Shown here in pieces: positions 1-9,570 of a DNA stretch of 64,000 nt. The stretch's first letter is position 1; the number at the start of each line of letters is the position of its first letter. Below the pieces are notes generated by a model that was given only the letters and a program-made list of their open reading frames with translations, searched no databases and had not been told where the DNA came from. Origin of the DNA: JAIOTG01 sp964644045 (lineage in GTDB: Bacteria; Patescibacteriota; Patescibacteriia; Patescibacteriales; JAGXOH01); assembly GCA_964644045.1 (NCBI GenBank), contig CAZXUK010000003.1, positions 8,053-72,052 on the forward strand, read 5' to 3'. Made by a program: the position numbers and the translations under genes.

Positions 1-1
1 C

Positions 2-1771
2 ATAAAAGGAGATTACTATAGCACCATGGCCAAAGGCAACCGCATTAGGATCAAAGATATAGAGCCCCAAAGGGGAATTATTTATGATAATGAAGGCAAG
101 CCCCTGGTTCGCAATATGGCCAATTTTGTTCTTTATTACAGCCCCGGAGATATGCCCAAAGAAAAGGAAGACAGGGATCGTTTGATAGAAAAGATCTCGC
201 GTATCTTGGAAGACAAAAAAGTAGAGAAAAAAATGAAAGAAAAAATAAGAAAAATAAACCTTTATTCCCCCGAGGCCTATCAACCCTTAATAGCTTCGGA
301 TAATTTGGTTTATGAGAAGGCCCTGAAGCTTTTTTTGAAAAGCAAGGAAATGCCAGGCATTATTTTGGCCAATAAAAGCCGGAGAAAATATTTGAATGAA
401 TTTTCGATAAACACTCCCGAGGAGGGGGAAATACGAGAGAAAGCCGAATCTTTTTCTCATATTTTAGGTTATATCGGCAAAATAAGTCCGGAGGAATTAA
501 AAGGAAAATCGGATAATTATTCTCCGATTGATTATATTGGCAAATCCGGAGTGGAACATAGCTGGGAAAAGGTTCTCAAGGGAGTAAAGGGCAGAAAAAG
601 AGTGGAAGTTGACGCCCTGGGCAAAGAAAAGAGGGTTATTAGCAAAGAGCCGGCCGAAAACGGAGCGGATATTTTTTTGAACATAGATGCCGATTTTCAA
701 GTCAAAGCGGAGCGGATACTTAAAAAGCATTTAAAAGAAAAAGAATTAAATAAAGCTTCTTTAGTTGCCCTTGATCCGCGCAACGGGAGGGTTTTGGCCT
801 TGGTTAGTTTACCCGCTTTTGATAATAATATTTTTTCTCGGGGTTTTTTTGGAAAGGAATTTGAGGAACTTTTTAGTCGGGAAGACAAATCTTTGTTTAA
901 TCGGGCTATAAAAGGAGAATATCCTTCCGGCTCCACGATTAAGCCGGTCATGGGAGCGGCCGCCTTGCAAGAAGGAATAATCTCGGAGAATACCACTATT
1001 AACAGCGTGGGAGGCATTAAAATTAATCAGTGGTTTTTTCCTGATTGGTTGGCCGGAGGACATGGTCGCACAGATATTCGAAAGGCGATCGCCCAATCCG
1101 TTAATACCTTTTTTTATTATATAGGCGGAGGATACAAGGATTTTCAGGGTTTGGGTCTGGAGAGGATATTGGAATATAATCGTCTTTTCGGATTGGGCGA
1201 ACTCACCGGCATTGATTTGCCCTCCGAGGGGGACGGTTTTCTGCCCTCGCGAGAATGGAAAAAAAATAAATTTAATGAATCTTGGTATATAGGAGACACT
1301 TATCATCTTTCCATCGGGCAGGGTTTCTTGTTGGTCACTCCTTTGCAGGTGGCCAACTTTACTTCCGTTTTCGCCAACTACGGCACTTTATATAAACCCG
1401 GGATAGTAAAAGCCGTTTCTCCGGCCGGAAAAGAAGAAACAAAAAAGATTAGCCCCGAGATCATTAGGCAAGATTTTATAGATGAATATAATTTGGAAGT
1501 CATTAGGCAAGGGATGAGACAGACAGTTACTTACGGAAGCGCCCGATCTCTTAACTCTATGTCTGTTGAGGTGGCGGGAAAGACCGGAACCGCCCAATGG
1601 TCCGACAAGAAAGAAAATCACGCTTGGTTCACTTGCTTCGCGCCCTATAAGGATCCGGAAATAGTTTTAACTGTTTTGGTTGAAGAAGGTGGAGAAGGGA
1701 CAGATATTTCCGTACCCATTGCCCGGGAGGTTTTAGAGTATTATTTTGACAAAGCGGGTGAGAATAGATAA
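2..1771 (+). CDS. mrdA: Penicillin-binding protein 2 (peptidoglycan D,D-transpeptidase), 5'-truncated
   Basis: The reading frame is open to the window edge, so the gene begins upstream. The first ATG at 26 is internal: the preceding in-frame residues IKGDYYST fit the region just after the N-terminal membrane helix of PBP2. Counting from that ATG, the class B transpeptidase motifs are complete: STIK with the catalytic serine at 303-306, SVN at 358-360 and KTG at 519-521. A PBP dimerisation-type region precedes them (NRIR...PQRGIIYD near the start). The enzyme cross-links peptidoglycan outside the membrane during cell elongation. The missing 5' part should encode the short cytoplasmic tail and the single transmembrane anchor. 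FtsI (PBP3) is the alternative, but the RGIIYDNEGKPL start and domain order fit PBP2 better. Confidence 0.93.
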   Translation: MKGDYYSTMAKGNRIRIKDIEPQRGIIYDNEGKPLVRNMANFVLYYSPGDMPKEKEDRDRLIEKISRILEDKKVEKKMKEKIRKINLYSPEAYQPLIASDNLVYEKALKLFLKSKEMPGIILANKSRRKYLNEFSINTPEEGEIREKAESFSHILGYIGKISPEELKGKSDNYSPIDYIGKSGVEHSWEKVLKGVKGRKRVEVDALGKEKRVISKEPAENGADIFLNIDADFQVKAERILKKHLKEKELNKASLVALDPRNGRVLALVSLPAFDNNIFSRGFFGKEFEELFSREDKSLFNRAIKGEYPSGSTIKPVMGAAALQEGIISENTTINSVGGIKINQWFFPDWLAGGHGRTDIRKAIAQSVNTFFYYIGGGYKDFQGLGLERILEYNRLFGLGELTGIDLPSEGDGFLPSREWKKNKFNESWYIGDTYHLSIGQGFLLVTPLQVANFTSVFANYGTLYKPGIVKAVSPAGKEETKKISPEIIRQDFIDEYNLEVIRQGMRQTVTYGSARSLNSMSVEVAGKTGTAQWSDKKENHAWFTCFAPYKDPEIVLTVLVEEGGEGTDISVPIAREVLEYYFDKAGENR

Positions 1772-1813
1772 GATTACAGTAATCTTAAATAAAATTAAAT
1801 ATTGTAGATTTAT

Positions 1814-4810
1814 ATGAACGGGAAAAAGGAAAATCAGAAAAGTTTTTTCTCCCAAAAAGAGGAAAAAGTGGCCGAGTTTTGGGAAGAAAATGATTTATTT
1901 GTTCAATCGGTAAAAACTCCGGCCGGACTGGATTCCCCGCGCGGGGATTATGTTTTTTATGACGGCCCTCCTTTTATTACCGGCCTTCCTCATTATGCCA
2001 CTTTGCTTCCCAGTATTGCCAAAGATTTAATTCCCAGATATTGGACCATGAAAGGATATAGAGTGGAGCGAGTTTGGGGTTGGGATTGCCATGGTTTGCC
2101 CGCCGAGAATAAGGTGGAAAAAAAGCTGGGGTTAAAAAACAAAAAAGATATTGAAGAGCTGGGAGTGGAAAAATTCGTGGATGCCTGCCGGGATTATGTA
2201 AATGTGGGCTCTGAGCAATGGCAGTGGTATATTAAGCGTATCGGACGCTGGGTGGATATGGAAAACGCTTACAAAACCATGGATTTGAAGTTTATGGAAA
2301 GCGTGATATGGGCCTTTAAAGAGCTTTACGGCCGAGGACATATTTATGAAGGTTTTCGTACTTCCCTGCATTGCCCGCGTTGCGCCACTCCTTTGTCAAA
2401 ATTTGAGATAACTATGGACGCCGGTTCTTATAAAGAGGTGGAAGACCAAGCAATAACCGTAAAATTTAAGTTAAAAGATGATGATGCTTATCTTCTGGCC
2501 TGGACTACCACTCCTTGGACTTTGCCCGGAAACATGGCTTTGGCCGTGGGCGAGGATGTTGATTATTCTTTAGTGGAAGTTAAAAAAGATAAAATTACGG
2601 AGAAGTATATACTGGCCACAGACACCATTAATGAAGTGTTTAATAAAGAGTTGGTGACTGACAACTTGGTGATTGGAGAGGTCATATCCGGCCCACCACA
2701 ACCAAAAGCCGAGCAAGTTTCTTATAAATTATTGGATAGGTTTAAGGGTAAGGAGTTGTTAGGTAAAGAATATGAGCCCTTATTTGACTTAGATAATGGG
2801 GAAATAAAAGAAAACCAAAACACCTTTAAAATTTATCACGGAGACTTTGTTTCCACTGACGAAGGAACCGGTATTGTTCATATTGCTCCCAATTTTGGAG
2901 AGGATGATTTTAATTTGGGTCAAGCCCAAGGTTTGCCGATGCCCGATTTAATGGATGAAAACGGAATTTATACCGCCGAGGCGGGTAAGGATTGGCAGGG
3001 TCTTTATTTTGCAAAAGCTAATAAAAAGGCCTTGGAGCGTTTGGGCGAGAAGATCTTGGAGATCAAGAAGCAGAAGCATTCTTATCCTCATTGTTATCGT
3101 TGCGGAACCCGCTTGATTTATAAAACTCAGAAAGCTTGGTATTTTAATATCCAAACAATTCGCGAGCAATTAGTTAAAAACAACGAAAATATTAACTGGA
3201 CCCCCGAACATTTTAAAGAGGGCAGGTTTAGGTATAATTTGGAGAACGCTCCGGACTGGTCTCTTTCCCGTACTCGTTATTGGGGGTCTCCGATCCCGGT
3301 TTGGCGTTGCCGGGATTGCGAGGAGATGAAGATTGTCGGTTCTATTAAGGAAATTGAGGAGTTAAGCGGAGCAAAGATCACAGATCTTCATAAACCCGCT
3401 ATAGACGAGGTGGAATTTGAGTGTTCTTGCGGAGGAGTTATGAGGAGAGTGCCGGAAGTTTTGGATTGTTGGTTTGAGTCCGGTTCTATGCCCTTTGCTC
3501 AATTCCACTATCCCTTTGAAAGAAGCAAGGATTGGTCCCGTCTTTTTCCGGCTGATTTTATTATTGAATATACCGGCCAGCTCAGGGGTTGGTTTTATTA
3601 TCTGCATGTGCTTTCCAATGCCTTATTTGACTCTCCGGGATTTAAGAATGTTATTGTTACCGGCGTTCTTTCCGGAACCGACGGACGGAAAATGAGTAAA
3701 TCTTATGGTAACTATCCCGACCCTAAAGACACTTTGGATAAATACGGAAGCGATGCCTTAAGAATGTATTTTGCGGGTAGTCCGATTATGGTGGGTGGAG
3801 ATATGAATTTGAGCGAGAGGGATCTGGAGGATTGCCTGCGCAAAAATATAATTCTTCTGCGCAATGTTTTGAAGTTTTATAATTTATTCGCCGGAGAAGG
3901 AGAAGAAAAAAATTTAAAGGAAATCAAAGAACCCCAAAGTGAAAATATTTTGGACAAATGGATACTTTCCCGCCTTAACCAATTAATTACCCTGGTTGCC
4001 CAAAATTTGGAGGATTATGATCTCCCGGCCGCTTCTCGGCCCATAACCGTTTTTATTAATGATTTATCCACTTGGTATCTAAGAAGGTCCAGAGAAAGGT
4101 TTAAATCAGCCTCTCAAGAAGATTTGGAGGATAGAACTTTGGCCTTGCAAACTACCGGCTATATTCTTTTGGAGTTGTCCAAGGTTATAGCTCCTTTTAT
4201 GCCTTTTTTGGCCGAAGAGTTGTGGCAAGAGGTGAGCGGAAATAATTTTAAATCCGGACAAAAATCCGTTCACCTGCGGGCTTATCCCGAGGGAGGCAAG
4301 GTTGAGGAGGAAATTATAGAAGAAATGGAAAAGGTCAGGGAAGTAGTAGAATTGGGCTTGTCCAAAAGAGATGAGGCCGGGATTAAAGTTAGACAACCCT
4401 TGTCCGGGGTTAAAATAGAAAATCAAGAAGTAGGAGAGGACTATATTGATTTAATTAAAGAAGAGTTAAATGTAAAGAAAGTGAGGAGCAAAAAAAGCAA
4501 GGGAGAGCTAAAGGTTGAATTGGACACTACGATAACTCCGGAATTAAAGTTGGAAGGACTAAAAAGGGAAATTGTCAGATTGATCAATGCCCGGAGAAAA
4601 AAGCAAGGGCTGACCTTAAAAGATAGTATTGATGTTTATTGGCAAAGCCAAGATACGGAAATTAAAAAAGTTTTAGAAAAACACGAAAAAGAAATTTTAG
4701 AGGACACCTTGGCCGTTAATTTGATTTTTGGTTCTCCCGAAGAAGGGGAGGTGAAAAAAGTAAAAGTAAACGATAAGGAAATGGATTTGGCAATTTTAAA
4801 GTCAAATTAG
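1814..4810 (+). CDS. ileS: Isoleucyl-tRNA synthetase
   Basis: This 998-residue class I synthetase charges tRNA-Ile with isoleucine and edits mischarged valine. The catalytic region opens with GPPFITGLPHYA at residues 51-62, in the GLPHY style of type 2 (eukaryote-like) IleRS. The KMSKS signature is exact (GRKMSKSYGN, near residue 630). Cys pairs near residue 190 (CPRCATPL) and 425-433 (CYRCG) suggest zinc knuckles. A long C-terminal anticodon-binding region follows. The HIGH-equivalent reads HYAT instead of HxGH, an unusual loss of the second histidine. The start ATG at 1814 follows an AT-rich leader without a Shine-Dalgarno sequence. ThrRS or ValRS are unlikely given the GLPHY motif and overall length. 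Confidence 0.96.
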   Translation: MNGKKENQKSFFSQKEEKVAEFWEENDLFVQSVKTPAGLDSPRGDYVFYDGPPFITGLPHYATLLPSIAKDLIPRYWTMKGYRVERVWGWDCHGLPAENKVEKKLGLKNKKDIEELGVEKFVDACRDYVNVGSEQWQWYIKRIGRWVDMENAYKTMDLKFMESVIWAFKELYGRGHIYEGFRTSLHCPRCATPLSKFEITMDAGSYKEVEDQAITVKFKLKDDDAYLLAWTTTPWTLPGNMALAVGEDVDYSLVEVKKDKITEKYILATDTINEVFNKELVTDNLVIGEVISGPPQPKAEQVSYKLLDRFKGKELLGKEYEPLFDLDNGEIKENQNTFKIYHGDFVSTDEGTGIVHIAPNFGEDDFNLGQAQGLPMPDLMDENGIYTAEAGKDWQGLYFAKANKKALERLGEKILEIKKQKHSYPHCYRCGTRLIYKTQKAWYFNIQTIREQLVKNNENINWTPEHFKEGRFRYNLENAPDWSLSRTRYWGSPIPVWRCRDCEEMKIVGSIKEIEELSGAKITDLHKPAIDEVEFECSCGGVMRRVPEVLDCWFESGSMPFAQFHYPFERSKDWSRLFPADFIIEYTGQLRGWFYYLHVLSNALFDSPGFKNVIVTGVLSGTDGRKMSKSYGNYPDPKDTLDKYGSDALRMYFAGSPIMVGGDMNLSERDLEDCLRKNIILLRNVLKFYNLFAGEGEEKNLKEIKEPQSENILDKWILSRLNQLITLVAQNLEDYDLPAASRPITVFINDLSTWYLRRSRERFKSASQEDLEDRTLALQTTGYILLELSKVIAPFMPFLAEELWQEVSGNNFKSGQKSVHLRAYPEGGKVEEEIIEEMEKVREVVELGLSKRDEAGIKVRQPLSGVKIENQEVGEDYIDLIKEELNVKKVRSKKSKGELKVELDTTITPELKLEGLKREIVRLINARRKKQGLTLKDSIDVYWQSQDTEIKKVLEKHEKEILEDTLAVNLIFGSPEEGEVKKVKVNDKEMDLAILKSN

Positions 4811-4820
4811 AATTTTAAAT

Positions 4821-5891
4821 ATGACCGAAGCAAAAATTAGGGCCTTGCTTCTTTTCTCCGGCGGCTTGGATTCTCTTTTGGCCGCTGAGATTTTGCGAGA
4901 ACAAAATGTGGAAGTGGAAGGTATTTGTTTTACCAGTAATTTTTTTACTTGCGCAAAGGCGGAGGAAGAGGCTCGCAAAATCGGAATAAAGTTGCATACA
5001 GTTAATATTAGTAAGCAGATTTTGGATTTGGTGAAAAAACCGCCACACGGCCACGGTAAAAATCTCAACCCCTGTATTGATTGTCACGGTTTAATGATTA
5101 AGACGGCCGGGGAATTTTTAAAGGGCAAGAAAAACAAACAGGGCTTTGATTTTCTGGCCAGTGGCGAGGTTTTGGGGCAAAGGCCTTTTTCTCAAAATTC
5201 TCAAACTTTGAGAACGGTTAGTAAAATCGGTAAAGTTTCGATTTTAAGGCCTTTAACCGCCAAAAATTTGGACCCTACCGAGATGGAGGAGAAAGGTTTG
5301 GTAGAAAGAGAAAAATTGGGTAAAATTTCCGGGAGAGGCAGAGAAGAACAAATTAAATGGGCTCAAAACTTGGGTATTAAGAATTATCCCTCTCCGGCCG
5401 GGGGTTGCCTCTTGACAGATGGACAGTTTTGCCTAAGATTGAAGGAAATGATTGATAATTGGCCCGGGTGCTCTGTTGAGGACGCGGAGCTTTTGAAATT
5501 CGGTCGTATTTTTTGGATGAGACAGAAGAAAAATAAAATTTTAGTGGTGGTGGGAAGGGATAAAGAGGATAATAAAAATTTGGAAAAATTGGCCAAAAGA
5601 GGGGATATTGTGTTAGAATTAAAGAAAGAAACCGGCCCCTTAACCTTGATCAGAGGACTTTCCAGTTTTCCCGTCTTTGTTTGGAGGTCTATTTCCCGCC
5701 CTTTTAGTGATTATATTTGTTCCGATTTTATTCAAAAAATACCCAAAAATTTAAAAAAGGAAGATTTGAAGCTGGAAGAGGACAAGACCGAGAAAAATAT
5801 TATTGAAGGAGCGGGAATTTTAACCGGCTGGTATTCACCCAAAGTAAGAGGAAAAGAAGTTACCTTGGAAGTAAAAAAAACAAATAATTAA
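4821..5891 (+). CDS. PP-loop ATPase, ThiI/MnmA-like tRNA thiolation enzyme
   Basis: This 356-residue protein has an N-terminal PP-loop (SGGLDS at residues 13-18) that binds ATP and adenylates a base carbonyl before sulfur insertion. Downstream are CIDCH (about residue 90), GEVLGQRPFSQ and SPAGGCLL, which are conserved in the short ThiI/MnmA-related proteins of thermophiles and candidate phyla. I expect it to make 4-thiouridine or 2-thiouridine in tRNA, with C90/C93 and the C of GGCLL as candidate sulfur-handling residues. The C-terminal third is a separate region of unknown function. It lacks the THUMP domain of classical ThiI, so the exact product is uncertain. It starts 10 bp after ileS and probably shares its transcript. 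Confidence 0.75.
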   Translation: MTEAKIRALLLFSGGLDSLLAAEILREQNVEVEGICFTSNFFTCAKAEEEARKIGIKLHTVNISKQILDLVKKPPHGHGKNLNPCIDCHGLMIKTAGEFLKGKKNKQGFDFLASGEVLGQRPFSQNSQTLRTVSKIGKVSILRPLTAKNLDPTEMEEKGLVEREKLGKISGRGREEQIKWAQNLGIKNYPSPAGGCLLTDGQFCLRLKEMIDNWPGCSVEDAELLKFGRIFWMRQKKNKILVVVGRDKEDNKNLEKLAKRGDIVLELKKETGPLTLIRGLSSFPVFVWRSISRPFSDYICSDFIQKIPKNLKKEDLKLEEDKTEKNIIEGAGILTGWYSPKVRGKEVTLEVKKTNN

Positions 5892-5947
5892 TAATTAAAA
5901 TATTCCGTCTTAATCTTTACAGATTTTTTTGCGGAATAAACGGTCTT

Positions 5948-6514
5948 ATGAATACCACTATCTGGATAGTAATCGGGATAATCGCGGTCGTTGCCCTGGC
6001 CCTTATCTTTGTTTACAATTCCTTAATTAAATTAAGAAATCGGGTTCAGGAGGCATGGAGCGACATTGATGTTCAGCTTAAAAGGAGGTATGACCTGATC
6101 CCCAACCTCATTAATACAGTTAAGGGCTATGCCTCTCATGAAAAAGAAACTTTTGAAAAGGTAACCCAAGCCCGCAATCAGGCAATGCAATCCCAGCAAG
6201 GCGGAAGCAGCGCCGAATCCCAAGCTCAAGCCGAGAACGCTCTTTCCAGCACTTTGAAGTCCTTGTTTGCCGTGGCTGAAAATTATCCGGACCTAAAAGC
6301 CAGTCAGAATTTTCAAGAGTTGCAAAGAGAATTGTCTGATACGGAAAACAAAATTCAGGCGGCTCGCAGGTTTTACAACAATAATGTATTACAGTTCAAC
6401 ACTAAGATTCAAACTTTTCCCGTTAATTTGATCGCCGGGGCCTTTAATTTTAAGAAAAAAGATTTTTTTGAAATTGAAGAAGAACAAAAAGAGAATGTGG
6501 AAGTGAAGTTTTAA
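5948..6514 (+). CDS. lemA: LemA family membrane protein
   Basis: This 188-residue protein has one N-terminal membrane helix (about residues 5-24) followed by the typical LemA core: an NRVQEAWSDIDVQLKRRYDLIPNL-type stretch near residues 31-55, then a long helical bundle ending in an EEQKENVEVKF tail. LemA proteins are membrane-anchored helical bundles of unclear biochemical role that are often encoded beside the HtpX protease. Here HtpX is 4.4 kb downstream, with three other envelope genes in between. Length and motifs match full-length family members, so I am confident in the family but not in a function. Confidence 0.93.
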   Translation: MNTTIWIVIGIIAVVALALIFVYNSLIKLRNRVQEAWSDIDVQLKRRYDLIPNLINTVKGYASHEKETFEKVTQARNQAMQSQQGGSSAESQAQAENALSSTLKSLFAVAENYPDLKASQNFQELQRELSDTENKIQAARRFYNNNVLQFNTKIQTFPVNLIAGAFNFKKKDFFEIEEEQKENVEVKF

Positions 6515-6534
6515 TTTGATTTAAATATGTTTTT

Positions 6535-8430
6535 ATGACCGAAAAGGAGCATAAAGCTTTAGAGGAAATAAGGGTTTCCTTAAATAAACTTTCTCGAAAA
6601 ATTGATAAGCAAGAAGAAAGAATCAATCGCTTGGAGAAAGAAAACAAAATGTTCCGCCAAGGCCCGGAATTTCCCGAGGATAAATTAGAGACACGGGCCG
6701 AAAGCCGAGAAAAGGAGAAAAAAAAGAAAAGAGAAGGAAAAGAAGTTAAAGAAAAGATTGATTGGGAGGAAAAGTTGGGCGGTCAGTGGTTTGCCAAGAT
6801 CGGGATCGCGATTTTGATCATCGGAATCGCCCTTTTTTTGAAATATGCTTTTGATAATAATTGGATCGGCGAGACCGGACGGGTGGTTATCGGACTTATT
6901 GTCGGCTTGGGCCTTTTGGTTTGGGGAGAGAAGATTATTAAGAAATTTTTTCTTTATGGCCAGATTATATCCGGAGGAGGTCTGGTGATTTTATATCTTT
7001 CTGTTTTTGTGGCTTTTAATTTTTATGAATTAATTTCCGCCAGTTGGGCTTTTCCGGCCATGATCATAGTTACTGCCTTGGGAGTGATTTTGAGTTTGAG
7101 ATATAATGCTTTGTCTTTATTATCGGTGGTAATAATCGGCGGTTTTGCCACTCCTTTTCTCGTTTCCACCGGAGAAAATCAACAGGTGATTTTATTCTCT
7201 TATGTTCTGCTTTTGAATTTAGCTGTTTTAATCGTTTCCGTTTTTAAAAGGTGGCACTTGGTTAATCTTCTGGCTTTTTTGGGAACCATTATCACTTCTT
7301 GGGTTTGGTTGCTTAAGTTTTATAACCAAGAGCAATTATTGTCCACTATTTTGTTTTTTACTTTGCTTTTCTTGGTTTATTCTTTGTCTTCTTTGATTTA
7401 TAATTTAATAAATCGGGAGAAATCAACCGGAGTAGAACAAATTTTAACTTTACTTACAGCTTTTTTCTATTTCGGCGCCTTTTATTGGTTGTTGGAGAAA
7501 GATTTTTATAGTTTTTTGAGTTTTTTTGCAGTTATTTTGGGAGTTTATTATTTTCTTTGGGCTTATTTTGTACGCCAATTTACGCCTGAAGATAAAAATT
7601 TATATCATTTTCTGGCCTTTTTAACTATTGGTTTTATAACTTTATCCGTTCCTATTGAGTTTAAAAAATATACAATTGCCATAGTTTGGGCGGTAGAGGC
7701 GGTTTTGTTAATCGGACTGGCTTATAAAACCCGGGAAAAGGCGGTTTATGTTTTGGGAATCGCGGTAAGCGGCTTAGCTGTGGTCAGAGTTCTTTTTTGG
7801 GACGCAGATCTCAGACTGCCCGACCAGACCCCGGCTTTTTTTAATAAAAGATTTATTTCTTTTTTGGCAGTAGTTGCCTCTTTGTATTTAATTGCTTGGC
7901 TTTCCCGGAAAATTAAAGATTTTTGGCAGGAAGCAGGTGTTTTGCCTGTGGGCAAGATGATTTTAGTCTTTATAATTTTGGCCAATTTTTTAACTCTTTT
8001 TACCGGAAGCCAGGAAATAATTAATTATCACGAGAATAAAATAAAAGATTTGATTCGGGAACGCAAGGAAATTTCTGCTAAGCAGGAAAGGAAATTGGAA
8101 AAGTCTATACCCGTCTCTGAAACCCGGGAGTATAAATTAAACGTGAAAAAACAAAGAAATATAAAATACCAGAAAAGCATTAGTTTGTCTGTTTTTTGGA
8201 TGATTTATGCGCTTATACTTTTGGTTATCGGATTTGTTCGCAAGTATAGATTTGTCAGAGTGGGAGGGCTGGTTTTGCTGGTATTATCCATCTTAAAACT
8301 TTTTTTTGCGGATTTATGGCACCTGGGAAGCTTGTATAGAATAGTATCTTCCTTATCCTTGGGGATTGTATTGCTTATTATTTCTTTTGCTTATCAGAAA
8401 TACAAGGATAAATTAAAAGAAATTATTTAA
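6535..8430 (+). CDS. DUF2339 polytopic membrane protein
   Basis: This 631-residue protein starts with a charged coiled coil (residues 1-70, with heptad-like KLSRKIDKQEERINRLE) followed by about 15 or more hydrophobic segments. The segment after the coiled coil (WEEKLGGQWFAKIGIAILIIG, split by the membrane boundary) is the hallmark of DUF2339 proteins. The function is unknown; the family is often encoded beside DUF3999 proteins, and one lies two genes downstream here. A soluble basic stretch at about residues 500-545 separates the last membrane helices. It begins 20 bp after lemA. Confidence 0.88.
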   Translation: MTEKEHKALEEIRVSLNKLSRKIDKQEERINRLEKENKMFRQGPEFPEDKLETRAESREKEKKKKREGKEVKEKIDWEEKLGGQWFAKIGIAILIIGIALFLKYAFDNNWIGETGRVVIGLIVGLGLLVWGEKIIKKFFLYGQIISGGGLVILYLSVFVAFNFYELISASWAFPAMIIVTALGVILSLRYNALSLLSVVIIGGFATPFLVSTGENQQVILFSYVLLLNLAVLIVSVFKRWHLVNLLAFLGTIITSWVWLLKFYNQEQLLSTILFFTLLFLVYSLSSLIYNLINREKSTGVEQILTLLTAFFYFGAFYWLLEKDFYSFLSFFAVILGVYYFLWAYFVRQFTPEDKNLYHFLAFLTIGFITLSVPIEFKKYTIAIVWAVEAVLLIGLAYKTREKAVYVLGIAVSGLAVVRVLFWDADLRLPDQTPAFFNKRFISFLAVVASLYLIAWLSRKIKDFWQEAGVLPVGKMILVFIILANFLTLFTGSQEIINYHENKIKDLIRERKEISAKQERKLEKSIPVSETREYKLNVKKQRNIKYQKSISLSVFWMIYALILLVIGFVRKYRFVRVGGLVLLVLSILKLFFADLWHLGSLYRIVSSLSLGIVLLIISFAYQKYKDKLKEII

Positions 8431-8442
8431 ATTATTATTTTT

Positions 8443-9567
8443 ATGACTGAGAAAAAGATGGAGTCCGGTCTTTCGCCGGGAGAGGGGGAGGATTTAGAAA
8501 AGTTGAATAAGGAAAAGAAGCGGAACAAGGAAAAATTTGAAAAAAATTTTTTGGGATTTTTAAATCATGCAGAGGGAGATTTGGACAGAGAAATATTGGC
8601 GGAATCTTTGATCGGTTGCGACAGCCCGCAAGCCCATGAGTTAAGAGATAAGCTTTTGGCCGGGGGCGTGAATATGAATATTTTGGCGGAATCTTTGATC
8701 GGTTGCGACAGCCCGCAAGCCCATGAGTTAAGAGATAAGCTTTTGTCCGAGGGCGTGGATGTAAGTACTGTGGCAAGATCTTTGGCCGGTTGCGACTCGG
8801 CCCGAGCCCATGATCTAAGAGGAAGAATTTTAAAAGAAGGAGTGGAGGAGAGCGTTTTATTGGAAGGTTTGGCCGGTTGCGACTCGGAAGTAGCTTATAA
8901 TTTTCGAAAAAAACTTTTAAAATCCGGATCCGATGAAAATTGGGCGGCTTACAGTTTGCTGGCTTGTGATTCCGACCATGCCCATAATCTCAGAAAAGAT
9001 TTAGATAAAAATAACAAGATTGATAAAAATTTTTTGGCCCAGAGTTTGGCCGGCTGTGATTCGGAAAAAGCGCGCAAAACAAGAAAAGATCTTTGGGAAA
9101 AGGGAGAAGTGGGGGCAAGCTATATAGCCCAAAGTTTAATCGGTTGTGATTCCGAATCAGCCCATGATTTAAGAGAAGAACTTTGGAAGGCCGGAGCAAA
9201 TGAGGACTGGTTGATTTACAGTTTGGCCGGTTGCGATTCTCTTCGCGCCCATAAAATGAGGCAAGAGATACTGGATAGGAACGGCTTGGCTGATTATGAT
9301 TCCGAGGAGGCGCGGATATCCCAAGAAAAATTTATAACCCAAGCTTTGAAAGGAAAAAAAGGAGAGCGAGGGCAAAAGGATGAAGAGAATAATTTGATTG
9401 AAGGGATGGATAAGGAGTTTTTAGCCCAGAGTCTGGCCGGTTGTGATTTTTTCGGCAAGGCCTATAATTTTAGAAAAAGATTAGGCAATAATAATTTAAG
9501 AGCTCTGAGTTTTAACGGAGATTATTTTACTTCCGTGGCTTGGCGAAAGGCTCGGGGCTGGCTTTAA
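8443..9567 (+). CDS. Protein of ten or so 29-residue 'GCDS' repeats, function unknown
   Basis: This 374-residue, probably cytoplasmic protein has no signal peptide or membrane helix. From about residue 45 it consists of tandem units of about 29 residues with the core (L/I)xGCDSxxAHxLR. The units include ESLIGCDSPQAHELRDKLL twice, then SLAGCDSARAHDLR, GLAGCDSEVAYNFR, SLLACDSDHAHNLR and later copies; the last full unit reads SLAGCDFFGKAYNFR. The pattern suggests paired helices forming a solenoid, like HEAT or TPR repeats, with an invariant Cys-Asp at one turn. The first two units share 63 identical bases, so the array has expanded recently. It lies between the DUF2339 and DUF3999 genes and may act with them. 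I do not recognise the family. Confidence 0.8.
   Translation: MTEKKMESGLSPGEGEDLEKLNKEKKRNKEKFEKNFLGFLNHAEGDLDREILAESLIGCDSPQAHELRDKLLAGGVNMNILAESLIGCDSPQAHELRDKLLSEGVDVSTVARSLAGCDSARAHDLRGRILKEGVEESVLLEGLAGCDSEVAYNFRKKLLKSGSDENWAAYSLLACDSDHAHNLRKDLDKNNKIDKNFLAQSLAGCDSEKARKTRKDLWEKGEVGASYIAQSLIGCDSESAHDLREELWKAGANEDWLIYSLAGCDSLRAHKMRQEILDRNGLADYDSEEARISQEKFITQALKGKKGERGQKDEENNLIEGMDKEFLAQSLAGCDFFGKAYNFRKRLGNNNLRALSFNGDYFTSVAWRKARGWL
8596..8745 (+). repeat. Recent 87-bp tandem duplication inside the GCDS-repeat gene
   Basis: Bases 8596-8658 are identical to 8683-8745 (63 bp at an offset of 87 bp, 29 codons). Other units in the gene have diverged at the DNA level, so this copy event is recent. 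Confidence 0.95.
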
Positions 9568-9570
9568 AAT

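Noticed and set aside
809..1306. Minus-strand open frame opposite the penicillin-binding protein gene
   Set aside because: Opposite to intact catalytic motifs and has no domain pattern; a shadow of codon bias.
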